In this document: positions 58,524 through 64,000 of the stretch, one piece after another
Layout of the letters: every line of letters begins with the position of its first letter
Position numbering within the stretch: the stretch's first letter is position 1
Translations under genes and position numbers: made by a program
The notes under the pieces: generated by a model
The model's database searches: none
The model's input: only the letters and a program-made list of their open reading frames with translations
Told to the model about the DNA's origin: nothing
Origin: Pseudoscardovia radai
Lineage (GTDB): Bacteria > Actinomycetota > Actinomycetes > Actinomycetales > Bifidobacteriaceae
NCBI RefSeq assembly: GCF_002259605.1
Contig: NZ_MWWR01000006.1
Coordinates: 1 to 64,000, forward strand
Direction of reading: 5' to 3'
Length of the DNA: 64,000 bases

Positions 58524-59711
58524 CTAGCCGCGGCGCGCGACGCGCGCATCCGCGATGTCGAGCACATGCCGCGCCATCGTCTGCGCGGCGTCGCGGATGC
58601 CGTACGACCACGCCGCGTCGCCCATCGCGCGCAGAGCATGCCTGTCATGCACAAGCGCCGGCACGTTGGCGCGCACCCAGTCCGCGGTGAAATCCGCATC
58701 GTCGACGAGCAACCCGCCGCCGGCGTCCACCACGGGGCGCGCGTTGAAGCGCTGCTCGCCGTTTCCGATCGGAAGCGGCACGTATACGGCGGGCACGCCG
58801 AGCGCCGTGATCTCGGCCACGGTGCCCGCGCCGGAGCGGCAGATGACGAGGTCGGCGGCCGCGAAGGCGAGGTCCATGCGCTCCCAGTACTCGACGGCAT
58901 GGTAGCGTTCGTCGGACGTGCTGCCCAGCCCCGTGATGTTGCCGGGGCCGGCGGAGGCGTCGACCGCGGCGCGCACGTCGGCGATCTTGCCCTTGCCTGT
59001 CAGATGCACCACCTGTGCGAATTCGAGCAGCGTCTTCGAGGCGCCGGAGACGGCGGCGTTGAGGCTCTGCGCGCCGAGCGAGCCGCCGGTGACGAGCACG
59101 ACGGGAAGCAGCGGGTCGAGGCCGAGGCGGATCTTGGCGCTGGTATGCGCCGTGTCGCGGTTCTTTTCGAGGCTGGCCGCCATGGCGGCGATGGGGGCGC
59201 GCAACGGCAGGCCGACGCGCTCGATCGGCGCCTTCGACGAAAGCCCCGTCCCCTCGTAGACGGTGCCGATGTAGGTGGCCCAGCGGGCGCCGAGCTTGTT
59301 GGCCATGCCGGCGCGCGCGTTCTGCTCGTGGATCACGACGGGCAGGCCCGCCTTGTGGGCGGCGTAGTAGGCCGGCGCGGCCGCGTATCCGCCGACGCCG
59401 ACGACGACGTCCGCCCCGCGTTGCGCGAGGATGCCGCGCACCTTAGCCGTTTCGCGCCTCCACAGGCCCGGGAAGCGGAACATGTAGCCGTTGGGCTTGC
59501 GCGGGAAGGGCACCTTGTCGATGGTGTCCATCTCGAAGCCGGCGGCGGGCACGAGGTCGGCCTCGAGGCCGACGGCGGTGCCGATGATGGAGATGCGGGC
59601 CTCGGGGCGCATGTCTCGGATGGCGGATGCGATGGACAGCATGGGGTTGACGTGCCCCGCGGTTCCGCCTCCTGCGAGGACGATGCCCGGTGCGGTGCTG
59701 GTTCCTGTCAT
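58524..59711 (-). CDS. murG: MurG: lipid II synthase (GlcNAc transferase)
   Basis: MurG adds GlcNAc to lipid I at the inner membrane surface. The 395-aa protein has [10 protein letters not shown] (about residues 14-23), [14 protein letters not shown] and [26 protein letters not shown], and [11 protein letters not shown] with GNGEQRFNA in the C-terminal domain. ATG 59711 follows GAGGGAAG. The 110-base gap to murC could hold a minor promoter. Confidence 0.95.
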   Translation of the reverse strand: MTGTSTAPGIVLAGGGTAGHVNPMLSIASAIRDMRPEARISIIGTAVGLEADLVPAAGFEMDTIDKVPFPRKPNGYMFRFPGLWRRETAKVRGILAQRGADVVVGVGGYAAAPAYYAAHKAGLPVVIHEQNARAGMANKLGARWATYIGTVYEGTGLSSKAPIERVGLPLRAPIAAMAASLEKNRDTAHTSAKIRLGLDPLLPVVLVTGGSLGAQSLNAAVSGASKTLLEFAQVVHLTGKGKIADVRAAVDASAGPGNITGLGSTSDERYHAVEYWERMDLAFAAADLVICRSGAGTVAEITALGVPAVYVPLPIGNGEQRFNARPVVDAGGGLLVDDADFTADWVRANVPALVHDRHALRAMGDAAWSYGIRDAAQTMARHVLDIADARVARRG

Positions 59712-59843
59712 TTCTTCCCTCTCCCCCGCGCTCGGTGCGCGGTGTATGCGGCGTATGCCTTCTGATGCTTGTGGTGGTTCTTGTTGGACGATGGACGGCG
59801 CGTCGGCGTTTCGGTTGCCCGGGGCGGGCGGTGGGCCCGGCCC

Positions 59844-61601
59844 CTAGCCGCGGCGGGTGGCGGCGCGCACGGCGGGTATTCGCCGCGCCTCGTATATGAC
59901 GACGCCGCTGGCTGCGAGGCAGGATATCAGCGAGCTTCCGCCCGACGACAGGAACGGCAGCGGCAGGCCCGTGACCGGGAACACGCCGAGCACGACGGCG
60001 ATGTTGATCAGGGCCTGCGGAATGAACCAGAACATGACGCACAGGATGGTCATGCTGCCGATGAAATGCGGGTGGTTGAGCGCGAGCACGAACAGGCACC
60101 AGGCGATGAGCATGAACAGCACGATCACCGACAGGGCGCCGATGAAGCCGACCTCCTCGCCGATGATGGCGAAGATGAAATCGCTTTCCGCCTCGGGCAG
60201 GTAGTTCCATTTCTCGTGCGAGTTGCCGATTCCCACGCCTGTCACGCCTCCGGAGCTCAGTGCGTAGATGCCGTGGATGACCTGGTAGCACAGGCCCTGC
60301 GAATCCTCGGCGTTGCAGCCGTTGACCACCACGAGGATACGATTGAGGCGGCTGGAATTGGCCATGACGCCGATTGCGAGGACCCCGGCGCCACCTCCGA
60401 AAAGCCAGTACAGGGCCTTGCGCGGGATGCCCGCCGCGATGAGAGCGCACAGGCAGATGATGAGCACGATCATGGCGGTGCCCATGTCCCTGCCGAGGAA
60501 CACGAGGCCAAGCGCCGCTGCGCTGAAAACCAGGGGCACGGCCCAGTTGACCTTGATCTCCGGATCGCGCGAGCGCACCGCGTTGTACAGAAGCACGGGC
60601 AGCATGACGCACACGCCGACCTTGAGCAACTCGGCTGGCTGGAACTGCAGGGGGCCCAGGCGGATCCAGCCCCTGTTGCCGTTGTATTCCACACCGATGA
60701 CGCCCGTCAGCCCCTGGAGGATGGCGGAGCCAAGAACGACGGCGGCGCAGCACACGAGATGGATGGTCTCATTGGGTATGGCGAAAAGCAGGGCCGCGAC
60801 GAAGCCGAGGGCCGCGAACGACAGCTGGCTGATCGCCGCCTTGATCGGCGAGACGCCCTGGCTGACGAGTTCGACGCTCGAGCTCGAGTAGACCATGATG
60901 ACGCCGAAGAGCGTCAGCGCCACGACGGCGGCTATGAAGCCGTTGTAGCAGTACACGGGGTTGAGGAAGAAGCGCCATCCGCGGTAGCTCGCCGTGGAGA
61001 CGGGCTGGAAGTCGTCATCGTCGCCGCGGTCGAGGCAGTGGCGGAACTGATGGAGGCAGCGCTGGGGCCAGGGCACGCTGGCAGGCAACGGCTCGGGGCC
61101 GCCGCGCAGCGTCGTCCCGTACAAGGAGGTGGCGGTGCCGTCGGCGGCGCTGCCGGTCGAGGCGGCGCGATCGGCGGAGGCTACGCGGCGCATGTCGGCC
61201 AGCGAGCCGGGGCCGGGCGCGTCGTCCGCTCCGTTCCGGGAGTCCTCGCCCTGGCCGCCCTGAAGAAGCCCCAGGCTGCGGAAGGTACGGCGGAGCCACG
61301 ATTCGCGCGGCGCGGCAGCGTCCTGGTGCGAGGAGGCGCCGGATGCCGCGCGGGATGCCGACGGGCGGGATGCGGATGACGAATGCGATTGCGAAGAACG
61401 CGATGCCGACGCACGGTGCGACGACGCGCCGGAAGTCCGCGGCGTGTCGCGACGCCCCGCTCGATTCCGGGATGTGTCATCACGAACCGCGTCATCCCGT
61501 GACGCGCCGCGGGCGGCGAGGTATTCCTCGGAGCCGAACTGGGGCGCCGAGGTGCGCGGACGGGAGCCGTCCGCGCCGGAGGAACGGCGGTCACGCGCCA
61601 T
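59844..61601 (-). CDS. ftsW: FtsW, lipid II polymerase of the divisome (SEDS family)
   Basis: FtsW makes glycan strands at the septum with its cognate PBP. The 585-aa protein has a long Ser/Arg/Ala-rich cytoplasmic N-terminus (about 200 residues) before about ten membrane segments. SEDS motifs are [23 protein letters not shown], given here as parts, [29 protein letters not shown], and [10 protein letters not shown]. It overlaps the murD stop by 11 bases, with ATG 61601. The N-terminal extension is much longer than in E. coli. Confidence 0.93.
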   Translation of the reverse strand: MARDRRSSGADGSRPRTSAPQFGSEEYLAARGASRDDAVRDDTSRNRAGRRDTPRTSGASSHRASASRSSQSHSSSASRPSASRAASGASSHQDAAAPRESWLRRTFRSLGLLQGGQGEDSRNGADDAPGPGSLADMRRVASADRAASTGSAADGTATSLYGTTLRGGPEPLPASVPWPQRCLHQFRHCLDRGDDDDFQPVSTASYRGWRFFLNPVYCYNGFIAAVVALTLFGVIMVYSSSSVELVSQGVSPIKAAISQLSFAALGFVAALLFAIPNETIHLVCCAAVVLGSAILQGLTGVIGVEYNGNRGWIRLGPLQFQPAELLKVGVCVMLPVLLYNAVRSRDPEIKVNWAVPLVFSAAALGLVFLGRDMGTAMIVLIICLCALIAAGIPRKALYWLFGGGAGVLAIGVMANSSRLNRILVVVNGCNAEDSQGLCYQVIHGIYALSSGGVTGVGIGNSHEKWNYLPEAESDFIFAIIGEEVGFIGALSVIVLFMLIAWCLFVLALNHPHFIGSMTILCVMFWFIPQALINIAVVLGVFPVTGLPLPFLSSGGSSLISCLAASGVVIYEARRIPAVRAATRRG

Positions 61602-63036
61602 GCGCAGCCACCCAATCCTTCGCGGCGGAGGCGAACTTATCGCCGCGGTCCGCATACGAGACGAACTGGTCCATGGAGGCGCAGGCGGGGGCCATGAGCA
61701 CCACGTCGCCGGCCTGGGCAAGGGCGCCGGCCGCCTCGACGGCGCGCGCCATAACGGTGTCGCGCGGCTCGGGGTCGATGACGGTGACGGGGATGTCGGG
61801 GGCGCTGGCGGCGAACGCGTCAGTCATAGGCGTCGTGTCGGCGCCGATGATGACGGCGGCCTTGATCGTATGCGCCTGGTCGCGCACGAGGTCTTCGAAG
61901 CGCGCACCCTTGGCCAGACCGCCGGCGATCCACACGACGGACTTGTCGGGGTAGCTCGACAGCGACGCCTTCGCGGCATGCGCGTTCGTGGCCTTGGAAT
62001 CGTCAACGAAGCGGATCGTGCCGTCGGCGCGGTGGGCCGTGGCGATGAGCTGGATGCGGTGGCCGCCGGGGGCGAATTCCTTCAGCGCCTGCACGGCAGT
62101 GAAGGAATTCACGCCCATACCGCGCGCCAGGGCGTATGCGCACAGCGCGTCGGCGAGCAGATGCGGGTACACGGTGCCGTCGGGCTCGGTCAGGTGGCGG
62201 AATTCGCTGACGCGCACGAGGTTCTCATGCGCCTGTTCGCTGCGCAGGGCGGAGCGGTCGCACACCCAGCCGTCGCGGATGCCGATCTGGCCCTCGGCGG
62301 GCTCGCCGAGCGTGAAGCCGATCCGCACGCAGCCGTCGGCGGGACTCGCCTCGTGCGCGAGGCGTGTCACGTTCTCATCATCGGCGTTGTACACGAGGAC
62401 GCGCTTGACGCCGCGGTAGACCTTCGCCTTGTCATGCGCGTAGTTGGCGAACCCACCGTGCCAGTCGAGGTGGTCGTCGGCGAGGTTCGTGATGGCGGCG
62501 CAGTCGAGTTCAAGCGAATCGGTGAAATGCATCTGGAAGGAGCTCAGCTCCACGGCGAGCGCATCGTTGGACGCGTCGACGGCGGCGCGGGAAACGGGCA
62601 CGCCGATGTTGCCGACGGCAGGCGCCTTGAGGCGGGCGGCGGTGAGAATGGCGGACACCATCTCGGTGGTGCTCGTCTTGCCGTTGGTGCCGGTGATGCC
62701 GATCCACGGGGCCGGGCGGCCGGTCTTCTGGTTGTCGGCGCGCAGGAGCCACGCAAGCTCCACTTCGGAGATGACGGGGATGCCCTTCTCCTGCGCCGTC
62801 ACGATGAAGGGGCTGGTGGGACGGAACACCGGGGAGGAGACGACGAGGCCGATCGTATCCCACGGCACGGCGTCGAAGGAGGCGTACGTGGCCTCGGGCT
62901 TCCTCTCGTCCACCGTGACGACGCGGTGCCCCGCGGCCTCGAGGACGTCACGGGCGGAGACGCCCGAGACCCCCAGGCCCGCCACGAGGGTGGCCTGGCC
63001 TTGGGCATCCATGCTTGCGAAATCAACCGTGTTCAT
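61591..63036 (-). CDS. murD: MurD: UDP-MurNAc-L-Ala--D-Glu ligase
   Basis: MurD adds D-glutamate. The 481-aa protein has [16 protein letters not shown] at the start, the ATP loop [11 protein letters not shown] (about residues 114-124), [23 protein letters not shown], and [13 protein letters not shown] with [13 protein letters not shown] 63036 follows AAGGAAG. The order mraY-murD-ftsW is conserved in the dcw cluster. Confidence 0.95.
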   Translation of the reverse strand: MNTVDFASMDAQGQATLVAGLGVSGVSARDVLEAAGHRVVTVDERKPEATYASFDAVPWDTIGLVVSSPVFRPTSPFIVTAQEKGIPVISEVELAWLLRADNQKTGRPAPWIGITGTNGKTSTTEMVSAILTAARLKAPAVGNIGVPVSRAAVDASNDALAVELSSFQMHFTDSLELDCAAITNLADDHLDWHGGFANYAHDKAKVYRGVKRVLVYNADDENVTRLAHEASPADGCVRIGFTLGEPAEGQIGIRDGWVCDRSALRSEQAHENLVRVSEFRHLTEPDGTVYPHLLADALCAYALARGMGVNSFTAVQALKEFAPGGHRIQLIATAHRADGTIRFVDDSKATNAHAAKASLSSYPDKSVVWIAGGLAKGARFEDLVRDQAHTIKAAVIIGADTTPMTDAFAASAPDIPVTVIDPEPRDTVMARAVEAAGALAQAGDVVLMAPACASMDQFVSYADRGDKFASAAKDWVAAHGA

Positions 63037-63207
63037 TGTTCTTCCTTGTTCCCGGTCCGCCGGACGTGCCGCCGGATCCGCGCCGTTATGCGTGTGTGGT
63101 TATGCGTGTGTGCGGGACGTGGCGGTGGCGGCGCGGCCGCCGTCCCGTTCGCGGCCGTGCCCATGTGCTGTGACGCTGTGGCTTCGTGCAGTGGCTTCCG
63201 ACGCCCG

Positions 63208-64000
63208 TCACAGGATGACGTTCGAGTGGATGAGCCAGTCGCTGTAGAAGCACATGACGCCGACCATGGCGAACATGACCTCGATCATCCAGAAGCGGAC
63301 GACGACCTTGCTCTCCGACCACCCGAGCAGCTCGAAATGGTGGTGGATCGGCGCCATCTTGAACACGCGCCGGTGCCTGGTCTTGAACACGCTGATCTGG
63401 ATGACGTCGGAGAGCGCCTCGATGACGAACAGGCCGCCGATGATGACGGCGAGCAGCTCCGTATGCGTGGCGATGGACAGGGCGGCGAACAGGCCGCCGA
63501 GCGCCAGCGAGCCGGTGTCGCCCATGAAGATGAGGGCCGGGTTCGTGTTGTACCACAGGAACCCGAAGCATGCGGCGAACGCGCAGCCGGCGATGATGGC
63601 GAGGTCGCTGGGGTCGGTGATGGCGTACTGCATGCCGTCGGCCGGATGCGAGCCACCGATGAGGTGGTTCGCCTCCCAGAATCCGATGAACGCGTAGGCG
63701 ACGAAGGCGATGGCGGAGTTGCCCGTGCACAAGCCGTCGAGGCCGTCGGTGAGGTTGAACGCGTTCGTCCACGCGGCGAGCAGGAAGTTCACCCACACCA
63801 CGTACAGGATGATCGACAGGATGCGCCCCGCCCCCTCGAAGGAGATGACCGTGGAGCCGATCCATGTGATGCCCGTGCGGGCGGCCGTGGTATCCCCGTG
63901 CTGCGGAAGCACGACGACGAGGATGGCGAACACCGTGGCGATGACGATCTGCCCGATGAGCTTGCCGTGGATCGACAGGCCCTCGTTCTGTTTCTTGCGC
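63208..64000 (-). CDS. mraY: MraY: phospho-MurNAc-pentapeptide translocase (5' end outside the window)
   Basis: MraY transfers phospho-MurNAc-pentapeptide to undecaprenyl phosphate to form lipid I. About 264 C-terminal residues are visible, open to the window end (KKQNEGLSIHGKLIGQ at the edge). NLTDGLDGLCTGNS, FLWYNTNPALIFMGDTGSLALGG and APIHHHFELLGWSE are the catalytic-loop segments, with several membrane segments around them. The gene continues to the right. A 170-base gap to murD contains a GTTATGCGTGTGTG tandem repeat. Confidence 0.95.
   Translation of the reverse strand, partial: RKKQNEGLSIHGKLIGQIVIATVFAILVVVLPQHGDTTAARTGITWIGSTVISFEGAGRILSIILYVVWVNFLLAAWTNAFNLTDGLDGLCTGNSAIAFVAYAFIGFWEANHLIGGSHPADGMQYAITDPSDLAIIAGCAFAACFGFLWYNTNPALIFMGDTGSLALGGLFAALSIATHTELLAVIIGGLFVIEALSDVIQISVFKTRHRRVFKMAPIHHHFELLGWSESKVVVRFWMIEVMFAMVGVMCFYSDWLIHSNVIL

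Overview
The window is GC-rich chromosomal DNA from an actinobacterium, very probably a Bifidobacterium. The evidence is the cell-wall and division gene order (mraY-murD-ftsW-murG-murC-ftsQ, read leftwards from 64000 to 55601), a two-piece smc/folC block, and a tmRNA whose tag reads AKSNRTEFALAA. I cannot name the species from sequence alone.

Left chromosomal part (1-11121): the 3' part of a MurE-type ligase on the plus strand; smc and folC on the minus strand; a 680-base gene-free stretch with two sets of tandem repeats; a PepP-type Xaa-Pro aminopeptidase; a CytX/NCS1-type transporter with a long leader; then ssrA (tmRNA).

Prophage (11098-47825, about 36.7 kb): a siphovirus-type prophage sits in the 3' end of ssrA, bounded by a 67-bp perfect direct repeat that carries the tmRNA T-arm end and the ssrA terminator. 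On the minus strand, from right to left, lie: Cro-like repressor; antirepressor; a chain of small genes overlapping by 4 bases; nuclease and zinc-finger proteins; RecB-like exonuclease; single-strand-binding-like protein; a repeat-rich candidate origin; a helicase/primase with swapped domain order; HNH nuclease; terminase; portal; a MuF-type head protein fused to an ADP-ribosyltransferase domain; a Panacea-domain gene with a small membrane protein; scaffold and capsid; connectors; tail chaperones with a CCCAAAC frameshift site; tape measure; tail tip; a fibre with 18 ten-residue repeats; lysozyme; holin. On the plus strand is the lysogeny block: repressor (apparently leaderless), an AbiF/Abi_2 HEPN gene preceded by its own promoter and a structured small RNA, an ImmA-like metallopeptidase, and at the right end a very small membrane peptide, a second small membrane protein, an excisionase-like protein and only the C-terminal third of a tyrosine integrase. 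The missing integrase N-terminus suggests the prophage cannot excise by itself.

Right chromosomal part (47826-64000): two inverted copies of a roughly 120-bp palindromic element around a small gene; two proteins of unknown role; a MacB-type ABC transporter pair; a membrane-anchored protein coupled to a RecB-family nuclease with a cysteine cluster; then the mur/fts cluster, which runs off the window inside mraY.

The most interesting candidates are the AbiF gene with its upstream RNA (a HEPN RNase-type toxin with a possible RNA antitoxin), the capsid-linked ADP-ribosyltransferase with a small gene behind it that could be its immunity gene, and the Panacea/membrane-protein pair. Together these suggest a temperate phage carrying several anti-phage or toxin modules.
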